Source of the DNA: Paraburkholderia sp. BL9I2N2
Lineage (GTDB): Bacteria > Pseudomonadota > Gammaproteobacteria > Burkholderiales > Burkholderiaceae
Direction: 5' to 3'
Assembly (NCBI RefSeq): GCF_004339745.1
Contig: NZ_SMGP01000003.1
Location: 1,054,001-1,118,000, forward strand
Length of the DNA: 64,000 nucleotides
Shown here piece after piece: positions 15,903 through 23,940 of this stretch; the stretch's first letter is position 1; each line of letters opens with the position of its first letter. The notes below the pieces were generated by a model. It was not told the origin of the DNA. It did not search any database and saw only the letters and a program-made list of their open reading frames with translations. Made by a program: the position numbers and the translations under genes.

Positions 15903-16157
15903 ATGTCCAAACCCCTGTTAAGCCGTTTTCAGTACACCCGCAAGCATGGCAAGCAACGCACATACAACGTAACGGTGAACCTGGTGCAAAAGGCTTCCGG
16001 TGTTTGCGCTTACGCAGCATGGGTGCATTTCGAAACCGAATTTAAAGGTTCGGGTTTGATGCTCCCACTCGTTGCCAACACACCTGATGCCGCCGTGCGG
16101 GAGGCACGGATGCGTATCCAGAAGGACATCGACGATCTGGTCGGCATCGTCGAGTAA
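15903..16157 (+). CDS. small hypothetical protein, strand-rich
   Basis: An 84-residue basic protein. The first part is strand-rich (RTYNVTVNLVQKASGVCAYA), then comes a helix with acidic end (AAVREARMRIQKDIDDLVGI). I use the ATG at 15903 because AAGGA is five bases before it, while the ATG at 15900 leaves only two. No known domain. It resembles, in layout, the 72-residue protein encoded at 12217-12435 (strands then a helix of about 20 residues), though the sequences are not obviously similar. Confidence 0.62.
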   Translation: MSKPLLSRFQYTRKHGKQRTYNVTVNLVQKASGVCAYAAWVHFETEFKGSGLMLPLVANTPDAAVREARMRIQKDIDDLVGIVE

Positions 16158-16525
16158 AGGCGGTTACAAGTGTGATCGTGGTCGGGCTGGAAGACCTTTA
16201 CGACGCTGCACCAAAATCCGCGCTTGTGATGAAAGTCTTCTCCTGCCGCTGCAGCAGCTGTAGCGGCAGGGCAGCGAACCTCCGCCGCGGCCCGCCCTCG
16301 GTACCGATCCACCGCGAACTTCCGGTTGCGACCCAAGGCGGCCATACAAGCCCATACAGCGGAGTGTCCGCTATCCGGTCTTGTGAGAAGTTTCGGATAA
16401 GCCAAGCTTAAGCCGACCCTCGACCCGCCCTGGAGTGCCCTCATGTTGGCGTGGCGAAACCGCCGTCATCAACCAGAAAGGCCGTTGAGCCCGGTCGATC
16501 ACGGCACCGACTGCAAGGCGTCTAG
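16158..16525. other. 368-base stretch without a gene
   Basis: Short GC-rich inverted repeats around 16245-16275 (GCCGCTGCAGCAGC and the following GCTGTAGCGGC) could act as a hairpin between the small plus-strand gene and the convergent kinase gene. No convincing open frame. Confidence 0.4.
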
Positions 16526-17980
16526 CTATGCGGCGTCCCCTACGGGTAACGTAAAGTAAAACGTCGCGCCTTGATCCGTATTGTTTTCGGCCCATAGCCG
16601 CCCGCCATGCATCTCGATGATGGTACGGCTGATCGACAACCCAAGGCCGAGGCCTTGGGATTTCGAGGTGACAAACGGGTTGAAGATCAGCGCGAGCAGG
16701 TCGCCGGGCAGGCCCGCCCCGCGATCGCGCACCGCAACGCGCACTACTTGGGGGCTCTGAAGCGTGATGGACACGGCCACCATGCGGTCGCTAGCCGGAC
16801 GACCGTCCATTGCGTCGAACGCATTGAGCAAGAGATTGAGCATGACCTGCTGCAACTGCACCTTGTCGCCGTGCACTGTGGCCGGAGTGGCATCGTAGTG
16901 GACTGACATGCGCATACCGCGCGCGATCGCGTCAAATTGCAACAACTGCACCGCGTCGCGGATTACAGCGACCGGATCGAGCGGCGCGATTTCTCGCTCG
17001 CCTTTCTTGAGAAAGGTGCGAATCCGCCGGATTATTTCGCTCGCGCGGTTGGTCTCCTGAACAATGTCTTTCAGTATCTCGAGCACTTCAGCCAGGTCGA
17101 GCGGATCCGTGGCCATAAACCGCTGGGCGGCCTGAGTGTTGCCCAGAATTGAGGTAAGGGGCTGGTTCAGTTCGTGTGCGAGCGACACTGCTAGTTGAGC
17201 CATCATCGATACGCGCGTCAGATGGGCCAGTTGCTGCCGGTTTTGGTACAGTTCATATCGCTCTGTTTTGTCGATGATGACCGCGAGCACAGTCTCGTCA
17301 TCTTCGAATCGAACCGTCTTGTGTCCGGCCTCGACCGGGAACTCCGTTCCGTCCTTGCGCCGTGCGAACAGATCGCAAGGCGCCCCCACTGTCGAAGCGT
17401 GTGCAATGCGTAAGGTCTCGGATTGCGGCATAGCCCCGCTATCGCCCAGCAGCTGTGGGACGAGCATGGTCGCAGGCTGTGCAATCAGTTCGTCACGTTG
17501 ATACCCGAAGAGCTTTTCGGTCTGCTCGTTGGCCAGCACAATCCGCCCGTGTTGATCAACCATGAGAATTGCAACCGGCAGGAACTCCAGAGCGCTCCGG
17601 AATTTTTCTTCAGCCTGCCTGCGGTCGGAGATGTCGACGCATGAACCAACATAGCCGAGAAACGTACCGTCGACGTCCTCCTGCGGCACGCCGGTATCGA
17701 GGATCCAGCGATACACGCCATCCCGTCTTCGCAGACGGTATTCCATGGTGAAATCCTTGCGTGCGTCAAACGATGAGACGTAAACGCTCAGGCAGCGTTC
17801 GAAATCGTCCGGATGCACACCCTCTGACCACCCGTTGCCCATTTCCTGCTCTAGCGTGCGCCCCGTAAAATCCAGCCACCGCTTGTTGAAAAACGTACAC
17901 AGCCGATCCGTATCCGACATCCAGATCATCACAGGAGCCGCGTCCAACATCGTTCGGAAGCGTGTTTCGCTTTCCCGCAT
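16526..17980 (-). CDS. PAS-PAS sensor histidine kinase (FixL-like layout)
   Basis: A 484-residue soluble kinase. PAS domain 1 is about residues 5-120 with a PAC end (GYVGSCVDISDRRQAEEKFR), and PAS domain 2 about 128-242. HisKA follows with the phospho-acceptor His269 in LAVSLAHELNQPLTSILGN. The HATPase_c domain has the N box (NLLLNAFDAM), a G1 box (DRGAGLPG) and a G2 box (GLGLGLSIS). All key residues are intact. I chose the ATG at 17980 since GGAGG lies five bases upstream; the frame runs 32 codons further. No membrane helix is present, so the signal is cytoplasmic, possibly redox, gas or light. No response regulator or receiver domain is encoded nearby, so it is an orphan. Confidence 0.88.
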   Translation of the reverse strand: MRESETRFRTMLDAAPVMIWMSDTDRLCTFFNKRWLDFTGRTLEQEMGNGWSEGVHPDDFERCLSVYVSSFDARKDFTMEYRLRRRDGVYRWILDTGVPQEDVDGTFLGYVGSCVDISDRRQAEEKFRSALEFLPVAILMVDQHGRIVLANEQTEKLFGYQRDELIAQPATMLVPQLLGDSGAMPQSETLRIAHASTVGAPCDLFARRKDGTEFPVEAGHKTVRFEDDETVLAVIIDKTERYELYQNRQQLAHLTRVSMMAQLAVSLAHELNQPLTSILGNTQAAQRFMATDPLDLAEVLEILKDIVQETNRASEIIRRIRTFLKKGEREIAPLDPVAVIRDAVQLLQFDAIARGMRMSVHYDATPATVHGDKVQLQQVMLNLLLNAFDAMDGRPASDRMVAVSITLQSPQVVRVAVRDRGAGLPGDLLALIFNPFVTSKSQGLGLGLSISRTIIEMHGGRLWAENNTDQGATFYFTLPVGDAA

Positions 17981-18309
17981 CGATTCCTCCACTAGCCTAT
18001 GCTCAATAATTGTGCAGGGTCCGCAAGCAACAAAGCGGGTCAAAAATTGACTCGGTCGTGGTCGTTTAATAGGCATGGTAAAGGTGGCGCATGCTTACAG
18101 CAACGAACCTTGATCAGACGCGGAATGGCGGCCGCCTGGATTCGGCCTATGAGAAGCTTTGCATAAGGCCGAAGAGCGGCCCGTTCACGGCGAGATCGAT
18201 GACCATCTCTTCATGGCCAAAGGGCTGCCCAATGCGATGAGCATATGTGTCACGCGCTTCGCGATGCGACGATCGACGGCAGGCACTTTGTCCGGCGAAA
18301 CGCTCAAAA

Positions 18310-18650
18310 CGTCCCCCTGGTACCCCTCTCAATCTCGCGTGTCTTGATCGCGTCGGCCAAAGGTCCCATCGACTGGCTGTTTTCTTCGAACGGCCAGTCC
18401 CACCAGTTCATCTCAAGCAGCATTTCAATTTCTCCGTCCGAAAAACGCTTTCGATTCGGCTTCGCTGGGGTTGCCGCCGATGACCCTATAAGGCTCACCA
18501 TTCTTCGTTACGAGAGCGCGAATTCCGATCACGGCACCATGTGGCCAATGCGGACACCTGGCATGATCATCGCCTCGGAACCGATCCAGACATCGCTTCC
18601 GACATTCGTGGCGCCGGTGGGTTCGAATGCATCGCAGGCGTCGGCAAACG
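18310..18650 (-). pseudogene. CatB/Vat-type hexapeptide acetyltransferase, decayed
   Basis: Three minus-strand frames together spell the C-terminal half of a xenobiotic O-acetyltransferase (chloramphenicol/virginiamycin type). The first frame gives NVGSDVWIGSEAMIMPGVRI. The next gives GAVIGIRALVTKNGEPYRVI then GGNPS. The last gives KRFSDGEIEMLLEMNWWDWP. At least two single-base shifts separate these segments (near 18545 and 18445), and the N-terminal half is not recognisable. The left-handed beta-helix core and the EMNWWDWP motif are characteristic. It is non-functional as it stands. Confidence 0.65.
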
Positions 18651-18831
18651 CTCTCCAAGCGGCTGGTGCGCCTCGCAGCGCTCAGCAACCCTGGAATGAG
18701 AGGCATTGCAACACTGCTCGGCTGTGCACCCCATTCGAGCGAAGAGGCCATTGTCGCCAAGGCCGAGTGCCTGATTCGCCTTAGCTTGCTCCAGCAGTCA
18801 AAAGAAGCCGCGTGAGGCGCCACATCGGGCT

Positions 18832-19173
18832 TTAGTCGGCTTTGGGCAACTCGTCCCGCTGCTCCGCCCATTTGAGGAGTGCGTCCAAGGCGGGGCAGAT
18901 TGCCTGTCCCCAGTCGGTCAACCGATATTCCACCTTAGGCGGAACCTGGGGATAGAGCTTCCTCGCCACGATGCCATCGGCCTCCAGCTGGCGTAGCTGC
19001 TGCGCGAGCATCTTCTGCGAAATGCCGGGGATGAGCTTCTCTAAATCGGAGAAGCGCTGCACCTTGCCATCGAATAGATGGAACAGGATGACCAGCTTCC
19101 AGCGCCCCTCCAGCAACTTGAACACTTCTTCGACGCCGGTGGCGGCGGTCGCGGGGGTGTAGACCTTTCCCAT
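18832..19173 (-). CDS. HxlR-family transcriptional regulator
   Basis: A 113-residue winged helix protein. The core reads EEVFKLLEGRWKLVILFHLF (recognition-helix side) and continues with LIPGISQKMLAQQLRQLEAD and VEYRLTDWGQAICPALDALL, the standard HxlR layout. Such regulators often respond to aldehydes or electrophiles. Unusually it lacks the N-terminal cysteine used by redox-sensing members. It is divergent from the NTF2-like protein and SDR genes (19268 and 19600), with a 94-base shared control region, so it is the likely regulator of that pair. Confidence 0.88.
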   Translation of the reverse strand: MGKVYTPATAATGVEEVFKLLEGRWKLVILFHLFDGKVQRFSDLEKLIPGISQKMLAQQLRQLEADGIVARKLYPQVPPKVEYRLTDWGQAICPALDALLKWAEQRDELPKAD

Positions 19174-19267
19174 GGGTACGTAGCTTACTTTTCCGTGCGT
19201 TCTTGTTGGGTTGCGAGTTTATGGTGAAAATTACCGTATCGCCCAGCTTGCCACAAAGGCTTCAGAC

Positions 19268-19594
19268 ATGAGCATTTCACTACCGGATTCGGTTGCGACC
19301 TTTTTTCAGGTGAGCAACGGCGCTGCGCCTTCGGCCCTACGGCGCGCTTTTTCCGAAAAATCGGTCGTCCACGATGAAGGACAGACTTACAAGGGACACG
19401 AGGAAATCGAGGCTTGGCTGGCGGAAGCGCAGCGTAAATATGCCTATTGCGTCGAACCGTTGACGGCTGTGCAAGACGATGCGGGCGTAACGGTCGTGGC
19501 CAGGTATGTCGGTAACTTCCCTGGAACTCCTGCCGATCTCAACCATGTTTTCCGGCTGACCGACAACCAGATAGATTTTCTAAAGATTCACTGA
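19268..19594 (+). CDS. SnoaL/NTF2-like small protein
   Basis: A 108-residue protein of the NTF2-like (SnoaL) fold: a short helix, then VSNGAAPSALRRAFSEKSVV, a helix-turn (GHEEIEAWLAEAQRKYAYCV), then curved strands ending in DLNHVFRLTDNQIDFLKIH. Such proteins are small cone-shaped enzymes or ligand binders. The ATG at 19268 gives the normal family length. The SDR gene begins five bases after its stop, so the two form an operon, divergent from the HxlR gene. NTF2-SDR-HxlR groups are common reductive detoxification modules. Confidence 0.8.
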   Translation: MSISLPDSVATFFQVSNGAAPSALRRAFSEKSVVHDEGQTYKGHEEIEAWLAEAQRKYAYCVEPLTAVQDDAGVTVVARYVGNFPGTPADLNHVFRLTDNQIDFLKIH

Positions 19595-19599
19595 TCACC

Positions 19600-20373
19600 A
19601 TGAATCTCGAACTCGCAGGCGCGCGCGTGCTCGTCACGGCCGGAACCAAAGGCATCGGCAAGGCCGTCGTCAAACTGCTCGGCGAACTCGGCGCGGACAT
19701 CCTCACCACGGCCCGAGCCAAGCCGGACTTTATTCCCGAAGCGATGTTCGTCGCGGCCGACCTGACCACGCCTGAAGGTTGCGCCACCGTGGCACAGGCT
19801 GTCGAGGACAGGCTCGGAGGAGTGGATGCCATCGTCCATGTCCTGGGCGGATCTTCGGCCCCGGCCGGCGGCTTCGCCGCGCTGGATGATACGGAGTGGC
19901 AGAGGGAACTGAACCTCAACCTGTTCCCCGCGGTACGACTCGATCGGGCGTTGTTGCCCAAGATGATTGCACAGGGCGCTGGCGTCATCATCCACGTCAC
20001 GTCCATCCAGCATCGACTGCCGTTGCCCGCATCGACCACAGCTTATGCTGCCGCCAAGGCTGCGCTGTCCACGTACAGCAAGAGCCTGTCGAAGGAGGTA
20101 ACGCCGAAAGGCGTGCGCATCGTGCGCGTGTCGCCGGGTTGGGTGGAAACCGAAGCGGCCGTCGGCCTGGCGGAACGGCTCGCCAGCCAGGCCGGTACGG
20201 ATTACGAAGGCGGCAAACAGATCATCATGGATGCACTGGGCGGCATCCCTCTCGGACGTCCGTCGAAACCTGCGGAAGTCGCCAACCTGATCGCTTTTCT
20301 GATTTCACCGCGTGCGGCAGCCATCAGCGGAGCGGAATATGTCATCGACGGCGGAACCATTCCCACTGCTTAA
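19600..20373 (+). CDS. SDR-family oxidoreductase
   Basis: A 257-residue short-chain dehydrogenase. The cofactor motif is TAGTKGIG near residue 13-20, with Arg/Ala downstream suggesting NADP. A Ser in the HVTSIQHRL loop and YAAAK (about 149-153) complete the catalytic set. The C-terminal GAEYVIDGGTIPTA is typical. It likely reduces a carbonyl compound or oxidises an alcohol; substrate unknown. It is cotranscribed with the NTF2-like gene and probably controlled by the divergent HxlR regulator. Confidence 0.88.
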   Translation: MNLELAGARVLVTAGTKGIGKAVVKLLGELGADILTTARAKPDFIPEAMFVAADLTTPEGCATVAQAVEDRLGGVDAIVHVLGGSSAPAGGFAALDDTEWQRELNLNLFPAVRLDRALLPKMIAQGAGVIIHVTSIQHRLPLPASTTAYAAAKAALSTYSKSLSKEVTPKGVRIVRVSPGWVETEAAVGLAERLASQAGTDYEGGKQIIMDALGGIPLGRPSKPAEVANLIAFLISPRAAAISGAEYVIDGGTIPTA

Positions 20374-20949
20374 TGCTTAGGCGGCACATCAGCGGGATGC
20401 CATCTTCACGCTCGCGAGCTGACGGGAAGCTGACACTTAGTGAGAGTGGATTGTTGGCCGAAACTGGCTGAGTCCGCGGTGCCCAATTTTCTCCCAATGC
20501 GGCCGTCAGGCGAGTTGCGCGGCTCGGTTAACGGCAGCTCTGCGGCGCCATCGCGCACGCGCGGCTTGTTGATAAACGTTGTCCAACGCCTGCCCGCACG
20601 CGTCGTCGTGCACTCATGGGGCGACGGACAAGGGCAGGCATCGAACAACGCATAACAAACTCAGCCGATCGTCTCCAGGCCGCGTTCCGCCAGTTTCTGA
20701 CCTTGGGCAGCAATTGGTCCGTGCCTCGATTGCGTGGGTTCACATTTTTCTGCAGACAAGCATGTTTGAACGACTTGTGGTCAAATCGTCCGGTGACTTG
20801 AGGCACGTTGTCCAGATCGAGCATATCCGCTGGCGGCAGCGACGGTGGGATTTGAAAGCAGCACAATCTAGTATGGTCATATTCGCATCGGCTCCGACCC
20901 ACCGGTGCCTGGCAAGTGCGACACGCGGCCTGACCCGGAGGTCCCCATC
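20374..20949. other. 576-base stretch without a convincing gene
   Basis: Several short frames on both strands, none with a recognisable domain, good start or protein-like composition. The part near 20930-20945 (CGGAGG) is the ribosome site of the next gene. Confidence 0.45.
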
Positions 20950-21234
20950 ATGCAGATGATAAAAGTCGTAGTTGGGATAGCAGCCCTCGTCGGCGTAACG
21001 GCAGTCCATGCCGACGGCTTCGTCATCACGAGATCAATCGAGAACGGGCGCGAAATGCGCCTCTTCGAACATGCTGCCGAATGTAATGGCGGCCCTGGCG
21101 CGGTCATTTACAGGCACGATAAGCGAGTCGATCAGACCTGCAATGTCCGCCTTACTTCGGCAGGCGCGACCGTAGTGATGCCGGCTTTTGAGTCGCGCAC
21201 GTTCTTCCCGCGCGACACGCTGGACCAAAACTAA
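20950..21234 (+). CDS. small secreted hypothetical protein
   Basis: A 94-residue protein with a signal peptide (about residues 1-21, ending in VHADG). The mature part has two cysteines (AECNGGPG and QTCNVRL) that could form a disulphide and strand-like alternation towards the end. CGGAGG lies upstream of the ATG at 20950. No family recognised. Immediately downstream begins an EAL-domain pseudogene unrelated to it. Confidence 0.55.
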   Translation: MQMIKVVVGIAALVGVTAVHADGFVITRSIENGREMRLFEHAAECNGGPGAVIYRHDKRVDQTCNVRLTSAGATVVMPAFESRTFFPRDTLDQN

Positions 21235-21314
21235 AAAAGTTGCTTCCGGCAACCGACGAACTCGTGGGCGAAGGTCTCGCCCATCCGCCGCTCGATGCAT
21301 CCGTCTGCACGTGT

Positions 21315-21680
21315 CCCTCTCGCCTGTTTCTAACCTCGGTTTCGTCGAGACTGCTCGAGGTCGCCGAGTCGACGGCGATGCGCGATGCCGACGCAAGCTT
21401 ACGAATCCTGCAGCAGCTTCGCGGCACGGGCGTGAGTATTTCAATCGACGATTTTGGTACGGGGTATTCAAGCCTCCTCTATCTCAAGCGGTTACCGGCC
21501 AGTGAACTGAAAATCGACCGCGGGTTTATCCGTGATCTCGGGCGTGGAGACTGCGGCGCAGCAAGAGTTCCTGACCCGGCTTGGTTGCGATTCCCTGCAA
21601 GGTTTTCTGCTTGGCCGTCCAATGTCCGCAGAGCAATTGATCGAAACCCTCTCGCATGAAAATGCTCTGAACGACGCGAC
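21315..21680 (+). pseudogene. EAL-domain (c-di-GMP phosphodiesterase) remnant with internal deletion
   Basis: One frame spells the middle of an EAL domain, from about EVAESTAMRDADASLRILQQ to VSISIDDFGTGYSSLLYLKR and SELKIDRGFIRDL. Near 21533 the sequence jumps, in another frame, to SGVETAAQQEFLTRLGCDSL and QGFLLGRPM, the end of the domain. About 35 residues that normally join the two are missing, so a deletion with frameshift took place. The N-terminal EAL motif and any sensor domain are also gone. The tail has no stop of its own and runs in frame into the MBL gene at 21751. Confidence 0.75.
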
Positions 21681-21750
21681 TCGAGTCAACGCTCTCGAAG
21701 TGCGATGCGGAGTGTGTCAAAGTAACAGCTCCTACCGTGAGCGACCCCAC

Positions 21751-22524
21751 ATGACCAAGTTACCGATTGCCGACCGATGGTTCGAACTCAAACGCATCAG
21801 CGACGACATTACCCTGCTTTGGGAGCCCCATGTCGTGCCGCTGATGCGCTGCAATATCTGGCATGTGCGCGGCCGCGACCGGGATCTGATGATCGACACG
21901 GGAATGGGTATCGTCAGTCTGCAGGAGGCAGCCAGGCACCTGCTGCAGAAGGACGTCACCGCCGTTGCCACGCATACGCACTCGGATCATATCGGTGGAC
22001 ATCATGAGTTCGAGCACACGCTGGTTCACGAGTTGGAGGCAGAGAATCTGCGCTCGCCGCGTGAGCCAGGCACCCTTCTGGCGTCGGTATTGGGCGACGA
22101 AGCGATTCGCCGGTATCGCGAAGCAGGCTATCCGTTCGACGGCGATCTGATCACCGCCCTTCCCAGCGCTGATTACTCGATGTCCGACTATCGCGTGCGT
22201 GCCGCAACGGTCACGGAAATCGTCAAGGAAGGGAACATCGTCGATCTTGGCAACCGGCATTTTGAGGTTCTGCATCTACCCGGCCACTCGCCGGGTAGCA
22301 TCGGCCTATGGGAAGCGGCATCCGGCACGCTGTTCTCGGGGGATGCGATCTACGATGGCCCGCTGCTGGACGAGATAGGCGGTGCTGATATTCCGACTTA
22401 TGTGCGCACGATGAAGCGCTTGCGTGAATTGCCCGTGCAAGTCGTCCACGCCGGACACGACGGGAGCTTCGGGCGGGAACGACTGGTCGAGTTGGTCGAT
22501 GCCTATCTGGCCAAACGCACCTGA
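21751..22524 (+). CDS. MBL-fold metallo-hydrolase
   Basis: A 257-residue metallo-beta-lactamase-fold enzyme. The zinc motif HTHSDHIGGHH starts at His75 (His75, His77, Asp79, His80). Further ligands are in LPGHSPGSIG, FSGDAIYDG and HAGHDGSFG, all present, so the two-metal site is complete. The initiating ATG at 21751 gives a normal family start (PIADRWFELKRISDDI). The open frame extends upstream to 21532 only because the EAL remnant happens to be in frame; no good ribosome site precedes 21751 (GAGCGACC). No signal peptide. Likely a cytoplasmic hydrolase of an ester, thioester or lactone (inference). Confidence 0.85.
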   Translation: MTKLPIADRWFELKRISDDITLLWEPHVVPLMRCNIWHVRGRDRDLMIDTGMGIVSLQEAARHLLQKDVTAVATHTHSDHIGGHHEFEHTLVHELEAENLRSPREPGTLLASVLGDEAIRRYREAGYPFDGDLITALPSADYSMSDYRVRAATVTEIVKEGNIVDLGNRHFEVLHLPGHSPGSIGLWEAASGTLFSGDAIYDGPLLDEIGGADIPTYVRTMKRLRELPVQVVHAGHDGSFGRERLVELVDAYLAKRT

Positions 22525-22922
22525 TCGTTAGCCGGGTCCGCCGTTCGGTGCGTTGCCGGCCGGACTTCGCGCGCCAAGGAAACCGTTGGCGTATGTCGGC
22601 CCAGTTTTGGACAATCGACCGCGGCCTATAGGTCGTCGACTATTAACGCTCGCGACATAAGGGATACCGAGAGGGCAATTGACTGCTCAGGGTCTTGAGT
22701 GTGCCTTCGAATCAGCCGTAACCCTGACATCCTCGCCGGCGGCGTCGCGAGCGACAGGTAAGAGGCGTTCAGCGGCCGCATCACCGTTGACTGTCGAACG
22801 GCAGGAAAGGCACCCGATCAGGGACATTCGCGGCAATCCATAGCGGACGCTCAAGTGGTCTTGCTGCGAACATCGTTGGAAAGCGGCGTCGGGACCACCG
22901 CGATTCCAAGAATGGCCGCACT
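22525..22922. other. 398-base stretch without a convincing gene
   Basis: Short frames on both strands with biased composition and no domain. Repetitive-looking palindromic bits such as GGTCGTCGAC near 22630 occur, but no insertion sequence ends are visible. Confidence 0.4.
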
Positions 22923-23828
22923 TCAATTTCGAAGCTTGCTGATAGCCACTCCTCCCCCCAGGTGCTCTCGCAGAAATTCAATAAAGCGCTGCGTCTTCGC
23001 TGGCAACAACCGTGTCTCGGTGATGGCGTACACGGGAATAGGTGGGGCCTGCCATGCTGGCATCACCCGGCGCAAGAGCCCAGTGGCAACATCGTCGGCC
23101 GCGATTTCTTCCGACAGCACAACGATGCCCAGATCCAGGGTCGCGAGTCGCCGTACCATGCCGACGCTGTTGAGCAAGAACCGACCACCCACTGTGACCT
23201 CAGCCGTTTCACTTTCGCTGTGCAGCGTCCATCCGTTGACCTCCGCCGGACTGAGGCGCACGCACTCATGGCGCAAGAGGTCGGCCGGTTCGGCGGGCTC
23301 GCCATACTGTTCGATATAACGCGGCGATGCATAGAGATAGCGCGGTAGCCGGGCAAGCTGTCGTGCGATCAGATTCGAGCTCGGCGGCTCGCCCATGCGG
23401 ATCGCGATATCGAAGGGCTCAGCTACCAGATCGACGCGGCGCGGCGTCAGATCGAATTCGAAGGTGATGCCGGGATAGCGGCGAGCGAATTCCGCGAGCA
23501 GCGGCGCGAGGAAGATATTCGCAAAATCCACCGGCAACGACGCATGTAACACGCCAACTGGCTGGGCTAGCATCTCGCCGAGTTGCTCGTGCGCAAGCCG
23601 GGCTTCGTCCACGATGCGCCTCGCGCGCTCGAAATAGAGCTGGCCTGCTTCGGTCAGCTCGATCTTGCGGGTCGTGCGATGCAGAAGGCGCAATCCGATT
23701 GCCTTCTCCAGCGCACTGATCCGGCGCGACAGCGTCGAGTTCGGCACTCCGATCGCCTCGGCCGCGCGGCGGAAACTTTTCGCCTTGACCACCTCCACGA
23801 ACAACGCCATGTCGTTCAGGAACTCCAT
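22923..23828 (-). CDS. LysR-family transcriptional regulator
   Basis: A 301-residue LysR regulator. The N-terminal winged helix (residues 1-60, with AEAIGVPNSTLSRRISALEK) belongs to the CrgA/DsdC-like group that often controls reductase operons. The C-terminal substrate-binding domain (about 90-295) is complete. I place the start at 23828 (MEFLNDMALF), because the 38 further codons upstream run into the divergent control region. It lies head-to-head with the old-yellow-enzyme, pirin and isochorismatase operon and is its likely regulator. Confidence 0.88.
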   Translation of the reverse strand: MEFLNDMALFVEVVKAKSFRRAAEAIGVPNSTLSRRISALEKAIGLRLLHRTTRKIELTEAGQLYFERARRIVDEARLAHEQLGEMLAQPVGVLHASLPVDFANIFLAPLLAEFARRYPGITFEFDLTPRRVDLVAEPFDIAIRMGEPPSSNLIARQLARLPRYLYASPRYIEQYGEPAEPADLLRHECVRLSPAEVNGWTLHSESETAEVTVGGRFLLNSVGMVRRLATLDLGIVVLSEEIAADDVATGLLRRVMPAWQAPPIPVYAITETRLLPAKTQRFIEFLREHLGGGVAISKLRN

Positions 23829-23940
23829 CCCACTGCTCCATAAATGGCTCAATGATTTCCATTTTGCCATCTTTATCCCGCCAGTGGTTTGCCGGATGAT
23901 GACTCCATCTGATGAACACATCACCACTGAGGAGCACAAC
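23829..23940. promoter_or_regulatory. divergent LysR/reductase control region
   Basis: The 112 bases between the LysR start and the reductase start must contain both promoters and the LysR site. Two partial dyads (TGATGACTCC-N-like near 23897-23905 and GATGAACACATCA near 23910-23922) are candidate binding elements. GAGGAG precedes the reductase ATG. Confidence 0.5.

Noticed and set aside
22687..22926. Possible insertion-sequence fragment after the MBL gene
   Set aside because: No terminal repeats, no transposase motif (DDE or HUH) in any frame.
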